Of a DNA stretch of 64,000 nucleotides, positions 1 through 9,539 are shown in pieces. The stretch's first letter is position 1. The number at the start of each line of letters is the position of its first letter. This stretch comes from Rhodococcus sp. P-2 (GTDB lineage: Bacteria > Actinomycetota > Actinomycetes > Mycobacteriales > Mycobacteriaceae). Made by a program: the position numbers and the translations under genes. Under the pieces are notes generated by a model, which did not search any database, was not told the DNA's origin, and worked only from the letters and a program-made list of their open reading frames with translations. Where the stretch lies: contig NZ_CP066779.1 in assembly GCF_016598535.1 (NCBI RefSeq), forward strand, positions 124,001 through 188,000, written 5' to 3'.

Positions 1-233
1 GACTCGATTCGCTCGAGACGCCGCGGGGTCCCCGTCAGATCTGATCGACGCGGTCATGGGATCACGCTACTTCCTTCTCGTTTCGTGCTGCACACCACAC
101 TCGTGGCCCGCTACGGAGACAGAGATCGAGTGACACGAATCCAATTCGGACACGCGCTGGACTCGCCGCAGTGGAGGCGGCACCGGAACCACGAACTGAA
201 CGGTAGAATGATCAACTGACGAAGGGGTTGAGT
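1..233. other. Window edge and region upstream of ideR
   Basis: No complete gene can be supported here. One plus-strand frame is open from the edge to a TGA at 42-44, which could be the last codons of an upstream gene. On the minus strand an ATG at 57 opens a frame that runs off the edge and could be a divergent gene start. Related genomes carry sigB directly upstream of ideR, but the visible residues do not resemble the usual SigB C-terminus. Confidence 0.35.
204..209 (+). promoter_or_regulatory. Candidate -10 element for ideR
   Basis: TAGAAT lies 24 bases upstream of the chosen ideR start and fits the actinobacterial TANNNT -10 pattern. No convincing -35 element is visible at the usual spacing, so this is a weak call. 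Confidence 0.3.
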
Positions 234-920
234 GTGAAGGATCTAGTCGACACCACGGAGATGTATCTCCGGACGATCTACGACTTGGAAGAAGAGGGCG
301 TAGTCCCACTCCGGGCGCGGATCGCCGAACGGCTCGAACAGAGCGGACCCACCGTCAGCCAGACAGTTGCGCGTATGGAGCGCGACGGCTTGCTGATGGT
401 CGCCGGCGATCGACATCTGGAACTCACCGACAAGGGTCGCGATCTCGCGATCTCTGTCATGCGTAAGCACCGGCTGGCAGAGCGCCTGCTGGTGGACGTC
501 ATCGGTCTCAAATGGGAAGACGTACATGCCGAGGCATGCCGTTGGGAGCACGTGATGAGCGAGGAGGTCGAGCGTCGACTCGTCGTCGTTCTGAACAACC
601 CCACGACGTCGCCCTACGGCAACCCGATTCCGGGCTTGGACCAGTTGGGACTCGACGGCCCGGTTGCCACCACCGAAACGTTGGTGCGTCTGACCGACAT
701 TCCGCACGGCGCACAGACGGCGGTGGTCGTTCGGCGACTGGCCGAACACGTGCAGTCCGATCCCGAGGTGATCGCGCAGCTGCGTGACGCCGGCGTCGTT
801 CCCGACGCCAGGGTGACGGTCGAAACCCGTCCGGGCTCGGTGACCATCATCGTGCCGGGTCACAGCGGGTTCGACCTGTCCGAGGAAATGGCTCACGCCG
901 TTCAGGTCAAGCAGGTCTGA
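234..920 (+). CDS. ideR: Iron-dependent repressor IdeR (DtxR family)
   Basis: IdeR is a Fe(II)-activated dimeric repressor of siderophore and iron-uptake genes and an activator of iron storage. The 228-residue product has an N-terminal winged helix (about 1-73), a metal-binding and dimerisation domain (74-140) and a C-terminal SH3-like domain. The metal ligands known for the family are all present: Met10, Cys102, Glu105 and His106 for the primary site, and His79, Glu83 and His98 for the ancillary site. A TTG at 228 would add two residues. The GTG at 234 is preferred because AAGGGG sits 6 bases upstream and the N-terminus then aligns with mycobacterial IdeR. galE follows after 11 bases, so the two are probably cotranscribed. 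Confidence 0.96.
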   Translation: MKDLVDTTEMYLRTIYDLEEEGVVPLRARIAERLEQSGPTVSQTVARMERDGLLMVAGDRHLELTDKGRDLAISVMRKHRLAERLLVDVIGLKWEDVHAEACRWEHVMSEEVERRLVVVLNNPTTSPYGNPIPGLDQLGLDGPVATTETLVRLTDIPHGAQTAVVVRRLAEHVQSDPEVIAQLRDAGVVPDARVTVETRPGSVTIIVPGHSGFDLSEEMAHAVQVKQV

Positions 921-931
921 GGAAGTAGTAG

Positions 932-1921
932 ATGAAACTCCTGGTCACCGGCGGCGCCGGTTACGTCGGCAGTGTGTGCAGCACTGTGTTGCTCGAGCGT
1001 GGACACGAGGTTGTCGTCATCGACGACCTCTCCACGGGAAATGCCGACGCGGTGCCCGCCGGTGCCGAGTTCATCGAAGGGGACGTCGGGGCGCTGGCCG
1101 CCGAGGTCCTCGGTAGTGCGGGTTCACCCGTTTTCGACGGCGTACTGCATTTCGCAGCGCAGTCGTTGGTCGGCGAATCGGTGCTGCACCCCGAAAAGTA
1201 CTGGCGCGGAAACGTCGTCACGACCATCGAGTTGCTCGAGGCGATCCGTCTCTCCGGCACTCCCCGGCTCGTGTTCTCTTCCACCGCCGCAACGTACGGC
1301 GAGCCGGAGCAGTCCCCCATCGTGGAAACGGCTCCGACCCGCCCTACCAATCCGTACGGCGCGACCAAGCTCGCGATCGATCATGCGATCACCTCGTACT
1401 CGATCGCCCACGGCCTGGGCGCGACCAGCTTGCGCTACTTCAACGTCGCGGGTGCGTACAAGTCCGCCGGCGAGAACCGGGTGATCGAAACCCACCTGAT
1501 TCCACTCGTGCTGCAGGTCGCACTCGAGCAGCGAGACAAGATCTCGGTCTTCGGAACCGACTGGCCCACGCCGGACGGCACCGCAGTACGCGACTACATC
1601 CACGTGCTCGACCTCGCCGAAGCGCATCTACTGGCGCTCGAATCCTCGGTTCCCGGCGAGCACCGCATCTACAACCTGGGAAGTGGTGCCGGCTTCAGCG
1701 TGCGTGAGGTGATCGCTGCCTGTGCACGGGTCACCGGCCTGCCGATCAACGTCGAAGACGCGTCGCGACGCCTGGGCGATCCCGCGGTCCTCATCGCATC
1801 GAGCGACAAGGCGATTGCCGAGTTGGGTTGGACGCCCACGCGTACCGATCTCGACGTCATCGTCGCCGATGCGTGGCAGTTCCTCCAGGATCTGGGCGAT
1901 CGCTCACACGCTGCTCGCTAG
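932..1921 (+). CDS. galE: UDP-glucose 4-epimerase GalE
   Basis: This NAD-dependent short-chain dehydrogenase/reductase interconverts UDP-glucose and UDP-galactose in the cytoplasm. It would supply UDP-galactose for galactan of the arabinogalactan wall. The 329-residue protein opens with the Rossmann motif TGGAGYVGS (6-14). The catalytic YxxxK is Tyr142/Lys146, with Ser116/Ser117 as the third catalytic position. Length is typical. The start has GGAAG upstream and follows ideR closely, the same ideR/dtxR-galE pairing known in corynebacteria. The stop codon overlaps that of the convergent DUF4192 gene. Confidence 0.93.
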   Translation: MKLLVTGGAGYVGSVCSTVLLERGHEVVVIDDLSTGNADAVPAGAEFIEGDVGALAAEVLGSAGSPVFDGVLHFAAQSLVGESVLHPEKYWRGNVVTTIELLEAIRLSGTPRLVFSSTAATYGEPEQSPIVETAPTRPTNPYGATKLAIDHAITSYSIAHGLGATSLRYFNVAGAYKSAGENRVIETHLIPLVLQVALEQRDKISVFGTDWPTPDGTAVRDYIHVLDLAEAHLLALESSVPGEHRIYNLGSGAGFSVREVIAACARVTGLPINVEDASRRLGDPAVLIASSDKAIAELGWTPTRTDLDVIVADAWQFLQDLGDRSHAAR

Positions 1922-3045
1922 CTTCCGCTCGGCAGTGCCGGCGGCAAGCCGGCGATTCCGAGCGATTCCCCGATGGACAATCCGACGGCCGCAAGGTCAC
2001 GGATCCCGTCGGGGTGCACGCCGGATTGAAGGGACAAGTCCAGCAATCCGGCCAAGGTGTGTTCCGAATCGGCCGACAGTGCGACCGACAGCGCCACACC
2101 GGCCAGAGGGCCGTCACCGCGAACGTATGCAAAGAAGCCGAGAAGTGTTGCCGGCCAAGCGCGTTCGGGACAAGGCACTTCATGGGTGAGCGCAAGCCAC
2201 AATTGCTCGGCGGCCGCCGCAACTGACGTGATCGCCAGACCCAGCACCACGTCGCGCACGTGAACGTCCATCAACGCGACCACAAGATCGGCGCATTCCT
2301 GCGGGTCAGGGTGATCTCCTCCCTCCACACGACGAATATGTTTCAGCACCAGATCGACCCGGTCCTGGACCGGGTCCTCGCCGTCGACTCCCCCTCCGTA
2401 CATACCCGATTCCCTTCCGCTCGCGATCAGTTCCGCAATCACCTCGTGATTGCGAGCGGCACCGTGTACCCACCGGACCAGTTCCTCACGCGAACGGCGA
2501 ATGACCCTCCCGCCCAACACCTGTGCCGCCGCAACCGACGAAGATGCCGGGTCGGGCAGAGTGCCCCGGTGAATCGAACGCGTGACGCTCGTCCACGGTT
2601 GGCCAGATTCTATTGCGGCCGTGCACAATACGTCAGCCAGCCCGACGCAGGTTCCGCCGAGCATGTCTTCGAATACCTCGGCCAGCTCGATGGTTTCATC
2701 GATCAGAGTTTCAGCTGCCGAGTAATCGGTGATCACCACGAGAACGACCGCACGCGCTCCTTCCCTGTCACACACGGAGGCGAACTGGCGCAGCGCTGCA
2801 CTCATCTGCCTCGCGGGCTTTCCCCTGACACTGGGAAAGTAGTCGTGTCGCATCACCGGGCCGAGCGTCGAGGCGGAGATGCCCATCAGAGACAGCGCAA
2901 CGACGGAGTTGGACGGATGAAATCCCAGGAGGGCGGGTATTGCCGCAATCAATTCGCCTGGATCGGAAACACGTTCGACGCAGCCGAAAAGGGTGAGGTC
3001 GTCGTCGGAGAATTCGAATTCTCCCGGAAGAGGTGATGTGGTCAT
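1918..3045 (-). CDS. DUF4192 family protein
   Basis: The 375-residue product fits the actinobacterial DUF4192 family, whose function is not established. The N-terminal half carries the family signature, a hydrophobic segment followed by [11 protein letters not shown] near residues 38-48. No signal peptide or membrane helix is seen, so it is probably cytoplasmic. An upstream in-frame codon would add 20 residues, but the ATG at 3045 starts where the homologous region begins. It is convergent with galE, the two stop codons sharing the palindrome CTAG. No function is proposed. Confidence 0.8.
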   Translation of the reverse strand: MTTSPLPGEFEFSDDDLTLFGCVERVSDPGELIAAIPALLGFHPSNSVVALSLMGISASTLGPVMRHDYFPSVRGKPARQMSAALRQFASVCDREGARAVVLVVITDYSAAETLIDETIELAEVFEDMLGGTCVGLADVLCTAAIESGQPWTSVTRSIHRGTLPDPASSSVAAAQVLGGRVIRRSREELVRWVHGAARNHEVIAELIASGRESGMYGGGVDGEDPVQDRVDLVLKHIRRVEGGDHPDPQECADLVVALMDVHVRDVVLGLAITSVAAAAEQLWLALTHEVPCPERAWPATLLGFFAYVRGDGPLAGVALSVALSADSEHTLAGLLDLSLQSGVHPDGIRDLAAVGLSIGESLGIAGLPPALPSGS

Positions 3046-3200
3046 GCACAGACCCTGGCCGATCACCCCGACGCCGCCATCTACTCGACCAGGGGAAACA
3101 CCCACGTCGAAGTCGTCTGTGGATTACCGCGATTGTTGTGGACGAAGTGCCCCGACACAACGGGGCGATCCGATCCTTGTCGGACCCGTATGCTGCGGAA

Positions 3201-3986
3201 TCACTTACCCGCTTTGACCTTCTGGACAGCGGCGGTGAATGCCTGATCCAGAGGTGCTGTCGACGGCGTCGCCGAACCGAACGTCATCAGTGTCGTCGCT
3301 ACCCGCACGTCGCCCACCTGCGCAATCAACGTCAGCATCGTCTGATCGCCGGCTGCAGCTTTGGGGGAAACGACAGTGCGGCGCAGCGACATCGTCTTGT
3401 CGGCATCGATCGGCGAGGGCGGAAGAATTTCCGTCGTCACTGTTGTCGTGACGCCGTTCGCAGTGACGGTCATGGACGGGCACTGCCGAGTTTGCGCTTC
3501 CAACTCGTCCAGGGGTGCGTCGACCTTCGTGAGTTCGACCGAAATCGTTGCCCTCGTCGCATTGTCGGTCCCGACCGCCATCACGGTCCCGTTCGGACCG
3601 TAATCCTGTTCCGGTGGCTCACATTCGGATGGATCGACGGTGGCACCGCGTGGGACGCCGACCAGATCCGGCGCTGCCATCGGAACAGCCTGCGGGGGCA
3701 GGACAACAGCGCCGAAGGGCTCGGGAAATTCCTCGGGAGTCAGCAGAAGTTCGGACAACGGTGCCGCTGATTTCGGAGAGGTAGATTTCGGCGACGAGGA
3801 TTTGGGGGCAGCCGTCGTACTCGGCGCCGCTGAGCCGCTGTCGGTCACACCGGCAGTCGCCGGCGCGGAGTCCGGAACGGGTGCTCCTTGGACCGACCCG
3901 GAGCAGCCCGCGAGTAGTGCAACCGCGGCCACTGCTGCAAGGGAGCTTGCGGCCACTCGCCTGGACGATCGTGGACACACCCGCAT
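3201..3986 (-). CDS. Secreted lipoprotein, DUF5642-like
   Basis: The chosen start gives 261 residues with an arginine-containing n-region, a hydrophobic stretch and a lipobox ending LLAGC, so the mature protein should be lipid-anchored outside the membrane. A Ser/Thr/Pro/Lys-rich linker follows, including repeated SSPKS/TSPKS-type units. The remaining domain resembles mycobacterial DUF5642-type proteins of unknown role. An upstream start at 4025 would bury the signal peptide 13 residues in, so the ATG at 3986 is preferred. The gene stands alone on the minus strand. The family call is moderate; the lipoprotein call is strong. Confidence 0.75.
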   Translation of the reverse strand: MRVCPRSSRRVAASSLAAVAAVALLAGCSGSVQGAPVPDSAPATAGVTDSGSAAPSTTAAPKSSSPKSTSPKSAAPLSELLLTPEEFPEPFGAVVLPPQAVPMAAPDLVGVPRGATVDPSECEPPEQDYGPNGTVMAVGTDNATRATISVELTKVDAPLDELEAQTRQCPSMTVTANGVTTTVTTEILPPSPIDADKTMSLRRTVVSPKAAAGDQTMLTLIAQVGDVRVATTLMTFGSATPSTAPLDQAFTAAVQKVKAGK

Positions 3987-4311
3987 GTAAGCCTCCGCAC
4001 TCGACCGATCCCGACAATCGACCAATCCATTTCGGACAAATCAGTCGTGCCGACCTTGTGTTCCACTCTGCCATGTCCGAAGCCGCGCACCCGACATCTA
4101 CCGAACGCCCAGGACAAGTGTCGAAAGATACCGCTCGGCTTCGCTCTCGGCGAACGCCCGTCTCGTCGGATCGGGAATGATCGGTCACCGACTCGGTGTT
4201 CTTACCGATGAACGTCTGATCCAGTGCTGTCGGGCACCCGACTCCGATGCTGTCGAGCGTGCGCCGATAGTGGACACTTGAGATCAAGACCGAAGAGCGA
4301 AGGGGACTGCG
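3987..4311. other. Divergent intergenic region
   Basis: This 325-base stretch separates the minus-strand lipoprotein gene from the plus-strand PAC2 gene. No open frame in it has a ribosome binding site and plausible composition, and no RNA gene or strong hairpin was seen. It presumably holds both promoters. The only clear signal is AAGGGG, about 7 bases before the PAC2 start. Confidence 0.5.
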
Positions 4312-5271
4312 ATGGACGAACAGTCGAGGATGTACGAGCTGGAATTTCCGGCGCCCCACTTGGCGGCTGCCGACGGCCAGGGACCGATCCTGATTCACGG
4401 ACTCGAGGGTTACTCCGACGCCGGTCACGCCGTGAAATTGGCGACGACGCATCTGCGGGAAAGCCTGGAAACCGAGCTTGTCGCGTCGTTTGCTGTCGAC
4501 GAGCTGATCGACTACCGCTCGCGCCGACCGACGATGACGTTCAAGGCCGATCATTTCTCCGACTACGACGCTCCGGCGCTCAATCTGTATGCGCTGCGCG
4601 ATACGGCCGGCACGCCCTTCCTGCTGCTTGCCGGGATGGAACCGGACCTCAAGTGGGAGCGGTTCACCACAGCCGTTCGTCTGTTGTCCGAACAGCTCGG
4701 TGTGCGTCGAACCATCGGGCTCAACGCCATTCCGATGGCAATCCCGCACACCCGACCGCTGGGCGTGACAGCACATTCGACCAACAAGGACCTCATCCAG
4801 GACCATCAGCGCTGGTCAGGTGAACTGCAGGTTCCCGGCAGCGCATCGTCATTGCTCGAGCTTCGTATGTCTCAGCACGGGCACGAGGCGATGGGCTTCT
4901 CGGTTCACGTTCCCCACTACCTCGCGCAGACCGATTACCCCGGCGCCGCCGAGACTTTGCTCGAAAACGTCTCCGAGGTTTCGGATCTGGAACTTCCGCT
5001 GGCGGCACTGGGTGAGGCCGCGGCACGCGTTCGAGAACAGGTTAACGAGCACATAGCCGGAAACGAAGAAGTTCAGACTGTAGTCCACGCTTTGGAGCGG
5101 CAATACGACACTTTCGTGGCCGCCCAGGAACAGCAGTCGTCACTTCTAGCTGGAGAAGCCGACCTCCCCAGCGGCGACGAGATCGGCGCGGAGTTCGAAA
5201 AGTTCCTGGCCGAACAGGCTGGGAACGACGACTTCGGCTCAGCTGGAGACGCCGGTCGAGGCGACATCTGA
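4312..5271 (+). CDS. PAC2 family protein (Rv2714-like)
   Basis: The 319-residue product matches the PAC2 fold, named for eukaryotic proteasome assembly chaperones and widespread in actinobacteria. The region around 20-60 (GPILIHGLEGYSDAGHA) and the NAIPMAIPHTRP segment near 143-154 are characteristic. The C-terminal third is acidic and helical and may mediate oligomerisation. Mycobacteria also place it next to the alpha/beta hydrolase that follows (Rv2714-Rv2715). AAGGGG precedes the ATG. A proteasome role is not demonstrated for this branch, so it should not be assumed. Confidence 0.85.
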   Translation: MDEQSRMYELEFPAPHLAAADGQGPILIHGLEGYSDAGHAVKLATTHLRESLETELVASFAVDELIDYRSRRPTMTFKADHFSDYDAPALNLYALRDTAGTPFLLLAGMEPDLKWERFTTAVRLLSEQLGVRRTIGLNAIPMAIPHTRPLGVTAHSTNKDLIQDHQRWSGELQVPGSASSLLELRMSQHGHEAMGFSVHVPHYLAQTDYPGAAETLLENVSEVSDLELPLAALGEAAARVREQVNEHIAGNEEVQTVVHALERQYDTFVAAQEQQSSLLAGEADLPSGDEIGAEFEKFLAEQAGNDDFGSAGDAGRGDI

Positions 5272-5452
5272 CCAAAATGTGACGGGCGGGGCGCATAATT
5301 CGACATTGTGCGCATTCCGCAACCCCTCCGTTACCTGGGCTGTTGTTCAGGACACATCCGTCGGATAGCCTCGAACTCTGTGAGATTTTCGTTGACGGCT
5401 CAACAACTGGAGCAGACAGTCAACGTGGTCTCACGCTGAGCCAGGAGGCGAC

Positions 5453-6490
5453 ATGAGCAGACCACGGAACCGTCAGCTCCGACCGGTCCCCGACGAGGAA
5501 CCTCGGATGATGTTCCGGACCATTCACGGCTACCGACGCGCATTTCGGATAGCCGGAGAGGGCCCGGCAGTACTGCTCCTGCACGGAATCGGCGACAACT
5601 CGTCGACGTGGACCGAGATCATTCCCCACCTCGCCAAGAAGTACACCGTCATCGCACCTGACCTGTTGGGTCACGGCCGCTCCGACAAGCCGCGCGCCGA
5701 CTATTCGGTAGCCGCGTACGCCAACGGCATGCGTGATCTCCTGTCGACGCTCGGCATCGAGCACGTCACTGTCATCGGGCATTCACTCGGTGGCGGCGTC
5801 GCGATGCAATTCTCCTACCAATTCCCACACATGGTGGATCGCCTCGTGCTGGTCTCGGCCGGTGGCGTCACCAAGGACGTCCACCCACTGCTGCGCCTCA
5901 TGTCCGTTCCGGTGGTCAACGAGGTCGTCAAACTGCTCCGGATACCTGGAGCGATGCCGCTCGTCCGAATGGCCGGAAACCTTGCCGGCGTCGTGCACGG
6001 TTCAAATCTGCGTCCCGGCACCATGCTGCACGACACTCCCGACCTGATTCGTGTGCTCGCCGATCTCCCCGACCCCACGGCCTACGAGGCGTACCTTCGT
6101 ACCCTGCGGGCGGTGGTGGACTGGCGCGGACAGGTCGTCACGATGCTCGACCGTTGTTATCTGACCGAGAATCTGCCCGTTCAACTGATCTGGGGCGACG
6201 ACGACTCCGTCATTCCGGTCTCCCACGCGCACCTCGCGCATGCGGCCATGCCCAACTCCCGACTCGAAGTCTTCCGCGGCTCGGGCCACTTCCCGTTCCG
6301 CGACGATCCGATGCGTTTCCTGCAGATCGTCGAAGATTTTCTTTCCAGCACCGCACCACTCGTCTTCGACGAGGCCCGCTGGCGTCACATGCTGATCTCC
6401 GGGGTCGGCGAGAACACCATCACCGGAACGTCGTCCACCCGCATGGCGGTGCTCGACGCCATGGGCTCGGACGAGCGAAGCGCAACCTGA
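5453..6490 (+). CDS. Alpha/beta hydrolase (Rv2715-like)
   Basis: The 345-residue protein has the alpha/beta hydrolase features in order: LLLHGIGDNSSTW (oxyanion-hole loop), the nucleophile elbow GHSLGGG, an acid position in the LIWGDDDSVIP strand and the catalytic His in GSGHFPF. It has no signal peptide. AGGAGG sits 5 bases before the ATG. The arrangement with the PAC2 gene follows mycobacteria, but the 181-base gap suggests its own promoter. Substrate is unknown; an ester or C-C bond hydrolase is expected from the family. Confidence 0.88.
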   Translation: MSRPRNRQLRPVPDEEPRMMFRTIHGYRRAFRIAGEGPAVLLLHGIGDNSSTWTEIIPHLAKKYTVIAPDLLGHGRSDKPRADYSVAAYANGMRDLLSTLGIEHVTVIGHSLGGGVAMQFSYQFPHMVDRLVLVSAGGVTKDVHPLLRLMSVPVVNEVVKLLRIPGAMPLVRMAGNLAGVVHGSNLRPGTMLHDTPDLIRVLADLPDPTAYEAYLRTLRAVVDWRGQVVTMLDRCYLTENLPVQLIWGDDDSVIPVSHAHLAHAAMPNSRLEVFRGSGHFPFRDDPMRFLQIVEDFLSSTAPLVFDEARWRHMLISGVGENTITGTSSTRMAVLDAMGSDERSAT

Positions 6491-6516
6491 TCCGCGGTTG
6501 CGGCTAGCCTGTACGA

Positions 6517-9021
6517 GTGCTGCTGACGGAACTTCTCCCCGACAACGCGGATCCTGATTCCGTTTTCGACGCCTTCTCCTCGTGGACCCTCGAACGAGGG
6601 TTGACGCTCTATCCGGCCCAGGAAGAGGCCGTCATGGAGTTGGTCTCGGGTGCAAACGTGATCCTTGCGACGCCGACCGGGTCCGGCAAATCGATGGTGG
6701 CGATCGGCGCGCATTTCTATGCGATGTCGCTCGGCAAGCGTACGTATTACACCGCGCCGATCAAGGCGCTGGTGAGCGAGAAGTTCTTTGCGCTCTGTGA
6801 GGTCTTCGGTGCCGAGAACGTCGGCATGATGACCGGTGATGCCGCCGTGAACTCGTCGGCGCCGATCATTTGTGCGACGGCGGAGATCGTCGCGAATCTC
6901 GCACTGCGAGAGGGCCCGAACTCCGATATCGGCCAGGTCGTGATGGACGAGTTCCACTTCTACTCCGAACCCGATCGAGGTTGGGCGTGGCAGGTTCCGC
7001 TCATCGAGTTGCCGCACGCCCAGTTCCTCTTGATGTCGGCAACCCTCGGTGAGGTCGATTTCTTCTCCGAAGATCTGACGCGTCGCACCGGTAAGCCCAC
7101 CACCGTCGTCTCCGGCACGGAACGCCCCGTGCCCCTGATGTTCTCGTACGCGACCACGCCGGTCGGCGAAACCATCGAAGATCTGGTGACCACCAACCAG
7201 TCCCCCGTGTACATCGTGCATTTCACGCAGGCCGCCGCTCTCGAACGCGCCCAGGCACTGACGAGCGTCAACTTCTGTTCCAAGGAAGAGAAGGAAGCGA
7301 TCGCCGAAGCATTGGGCGGTTTCCGCTTCACCACCGGGTTCGGAAAGACACTCTCTCGCCTGGTCCGGCACGGCATCGGCGTTCACCATGCTGGCATGCT
7401 GCCCAAGTACCGACGGCTCATCGAAGTTCTCGCGCAGGACGGCCTTCTCAAGGTCATCTGCGGTACAGACACTCTGGGCGTCGGCATCAACGTCCCGATC
7501 CGCACGGTACTGCTCACCGGTCTCGCCAAGTACGACGGCGTCCGCACACGGCATCTGAAAGCCCGCGAGTTCCATCAGATCGCCGGCCGCGCGGGTCGTG
7601 CGGGCTACGACACGATGGGCACCGTTGTCGTCCAGGCACCGGAACACGAGGTGGAGAATCTGCGGGCCGTCGCCAAGGCGGGCGACGATCCGAAGAAGAT
7701 CAAGAAGATTCAACGCAAGAAGGCTCCCGAGGGGTTTGTGTCCTGGAGCGAAGCGACGTTCGACCGATTGGTCGCGGCATCGCCCGAACCGTTGGTGTCA
7801 CGATTCTCGGTCAGCAACTCGATGCTGCTCAATGTCATTGCCCGACCGGGCAACTGCTTCGACGCGATGCGGCACCTGTTGGAAGACAACCACGAATCGC
7901 GGCCGGCGCAGCGCAAGCACATCCTCAAAGCGATCTCGCTGTATCGCGGATTGCTCAGCGCCGGGATCGTGGAGCGCCTCGACGAACCTGACGAGCACGG
8001 CCGGATGGCACGGTTGACGATGGACCTGCAGCGCGACTTCGCGCTCAACCAGCCGCTGTCGCCGTTCGCCTTGGCGGCATTCGAACTCCTCGACGTCGAA
8101 TCCGACAGTTACGCACTCGATGTCGTCTCGATCATCGAGTCGACGCTCGACGATCCGCGTCAGGTGCTCATGGCGCAGCAGCACTTCGCTCGCGGCGAAG
8201 CGGTGGCACAGATGAAGGCCGACGGCATCGAGTACGAGGAGCGCATGGAGCTTCTCGAAGAGGTCACCTGGCCGAAACCGTTGTCGGACTTACTGTTCCC
8301 GGCTTTCGAAATGTATCGCGGCGGCCACCCGTGGATCACGGAGTTCGCCCTCTCCCCCAAGTCCGTGGTGCGCGACATGATCGAACGCGCCATGACGTTT
8401 GCCGAATTGATCAGCCACTACGGACTCACCCGATCCGAGGGCCTCGTCCTGCGCTACCTCGCCGACGCGTACCGCGCCCTGCGGCAAACCGTCCCGACGG
8501 AGGCACGCACCGAGGAACTCGAAGACATCATCGAGTGGTTGGGCGAGCTGATCCGTCAGGTCGACTCGAGCCTTCTCGACGAGTGGGAGTCACTTACCGA
8601 CCCCGGAGCCGAAGCAGACACCGAAGAGGTGGCGTTCGGCGCCGACATTCCCCGGCCCATCTCGGCGAACCCGCGCGCATTCCGCGTCATGGTGCGCAAT
8701 GCGATGTTCCGACGCATCGATCTCGCATCGCGTCGGCAGTGGAACGAGCTGGAAAACCTCGAGGACGGTATCGACGCCGCTGAGTGGGAAGAGCAACTAC
8801 TCCCGTACTTCGAGGAGTACGCAACCATCGGAACCGGACCGTCGGCGCGCGGGCCGGCGCTCTTCCAAGTCACCGAAGAGGGTGAGTTCTGGCGGGTGCG
8901 GCAGGTGCTCGAGGACCCGGAGGGCGATCACGGATGGGCACTGCTTGCCGTCGTCGACATCCCGGAATCGGATGCCGCGGGTGAAATCGTATTCGACGAG
9001 CTGAGCGTCGTAGAAGGCTAG
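6517..9021 (+). CDS. DEAD/DEAH-box helicase with DUF3516
   Basis: The 834-residue product is a superfamily 2 helicase. Walker A is TPTGSGKS (52-59), motif II is DEFH, motif III reads MSATL, and motif VI in the second RecA domain is HQIAGRAGRAGYD. The C-terminal half matches DUF3516, an actinobacterial extension of Ski2-like helicases. Likely an RNA or DNA helicase in RNA turnover or repair; the substrate is unknown. The start is a GTG 26 bases after the hydrolase gene, so the two may be cotranscribed. A bidirectional hairpin follows the stop. Confidence 0.88.
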   Translation: MLLTELLPDNADPDSVFDAFSSWTLERGLTLYPAQEEAVMELVSGANVILATPTGSGKSMVAIGAHFYAMSLGKRTYYTAPIKALVSEKFFALCEVFGAENVGMMTGDAAVNSSAPIICATAEIVANLALREGPNSDIGQVVMDEFHFYSEPDRGWAWQVPLIELPHAQFLLMSATLGEVDFFSEDLTRRTGKPTTVVSGTERPVPLMFSYATTPVGETIEDLVTTNQSPVYIVHFTQAAALERAQALTSVNFCSKEEKEAIAEALGGFRFTTGFGKTLSRLVRHGIGVHHAGMLPKYRRLIEVLAQDGLLKVICGTDTLGVGINVPIRTVLLTGLAKYDGVRTRHLKAREFHQIAGRAGRAGYDTMGTVVVQAPEHEVENLRAVAKAGDDPKKIKKIQRKKAPEGFVSWSEATFDRLVAASPEPLVSRFSVSNSMLLNVIARPGNCFDAMRHLLEDNHESRPAQRKHILKAISLYRGLLSAGIVERLDEPDEHGRMARLTMDLQRDFALNQPLSPFALAAFELLDVESDSYALDVVSIIESTLDDPRQVLMAQQHFARGEAVAQMKADGIEYEERMELLEEVTWPKPLSDLLFPAFEMYRGGHPWITEFALSPKSVVRDMIERAMTFAELISHYGLTRSEGLVLRYLADAYRALRQTVPTEARTEELEDIIEWLGELIRQVDSSLLDEWESLTDPGAEADTEEVAFGADIPRPISANPRAFRVMVRNAMFRRIDLASRRQWNELENLEDGIDAAEWEEQLLPYFEEYATIGTGPSARGPALFQVTEEGEFWRVRQVLEDPEGDHGWALLAVVDIPESDAAGEIVFDELSVVEG

Positions 9022-9023
9022 CG

Positions 9024-9069
9024 CCTGTGCGCCTTTCTGATAGTGGTCGCTACCAGTAGGGCGCACAGG
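9024..9069. terminator. Bidirectional hairpin between convergent genes
   Basis: A 10-bp perfect stem (9024-9033 with 9060-9069, CCTGTGCGCC and its complement) encloses a 26-base loop that can itself fold weakly. It lies between the helicase stop and the DUF5997 stop, so it could end both transcripts. There is no long U tract. Confidence 0.55.
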
Positions 9070-9075
9070 GGGCTT

Positions 9076-9483
9076 TCAGCCCCTTCGAGCCTTCCGCGGC
9101 TGATTACGACGAGCAGCGCGCTTTTCCTTGATGCGAACGTTCTCGGCCCGCACGTCGGCCTGAACAGCGCGTTCCTTCTCGAGCCAGTCGGGCTTCTCTT
9201 CGAGGAGTGCGGCGATCTGATCCGTGGTAAGTGCCTCTTCGACGCCGCCGCGAGCGAGACCGGCGATCGAGATGCCCAACTTGGCAGCGATGACCGGGCG
9301 AGGGTGCGGTCCGGTGCGTCGCAGCTCCAGCAGCCACTCCGGCGGATCGGTCTGCAGCGCGGTCAGTTCGTCACGAGTCACGTCGCCTTCCTGGAACTGC
9401 GCAGGTGTTGCTTCCAGGTACACACCCAGCTTCTTGGCAGCCGTCGTCGGCTTCATCGTCTGGGGAGTTTTGTTCGACGTCAT
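9076..9483 (-). CDS. DUF5997 family protein, possible DNA-binding partner
   Basis: The 135-residue basic protein fits the actinobacterial DUF5997 family of unknown function. Residues about 63-95 (PVIAAKLGISIAGLARG onward) look like a helix-turn-helix. The C-terminus from 112 is strongly basic (KEKRAARR). The longer open frame from 9687 runs through the divergent gene and lacks support; the ATG at 9483 begins the conserved part. It is divergent, 56 bases apart, from a gene for a LysR effector domain that has no DNA-binding domain, which suggests a joint regulatory role. That role is inference. Confidence 0.78.
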   Translation of the reverse strand: MTSNKTPQTMKPTTAAKKLGVYLEATPAQFQEGDVTRDELTALQTDPPEWLLELRRTGPHPRPVIAAKLGISIAGLARGGVEEALTTDQIAALLEEKPDWLEKERAVQADVRAENVRIKEKRAARRNQPRKARRG

Positions 9484-9519
9484 GCAACAAGAGTAACCAG
9501 CCGATACGGGTGCTTTTAC

Positions 9520-9535
9520 CAAGGCGGTAGCCTTG
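9520..9535. promoter_or_regulatory. Inverted repeat, candidate operator
   Basis: CAAGGC and GCCTTG flank a 4-base spacer (GGTA) in the 56-base gap between the divergent DUF5997 and LysR-like genes, ending 4 bases before the latter's GTG. The position suits an operator controlling one or both genes. It could also act as an mRNA hairpin that hides the start. Confidence 0.4.
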
Positions 9536-9539
9536 CCTG

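Noticed and set aside
6385-7713. 442-codon minus-strand frame
   Set aside because: Antisense to the DEAD/DEAH helicase and the end of the hydrolase gene; no motifs.
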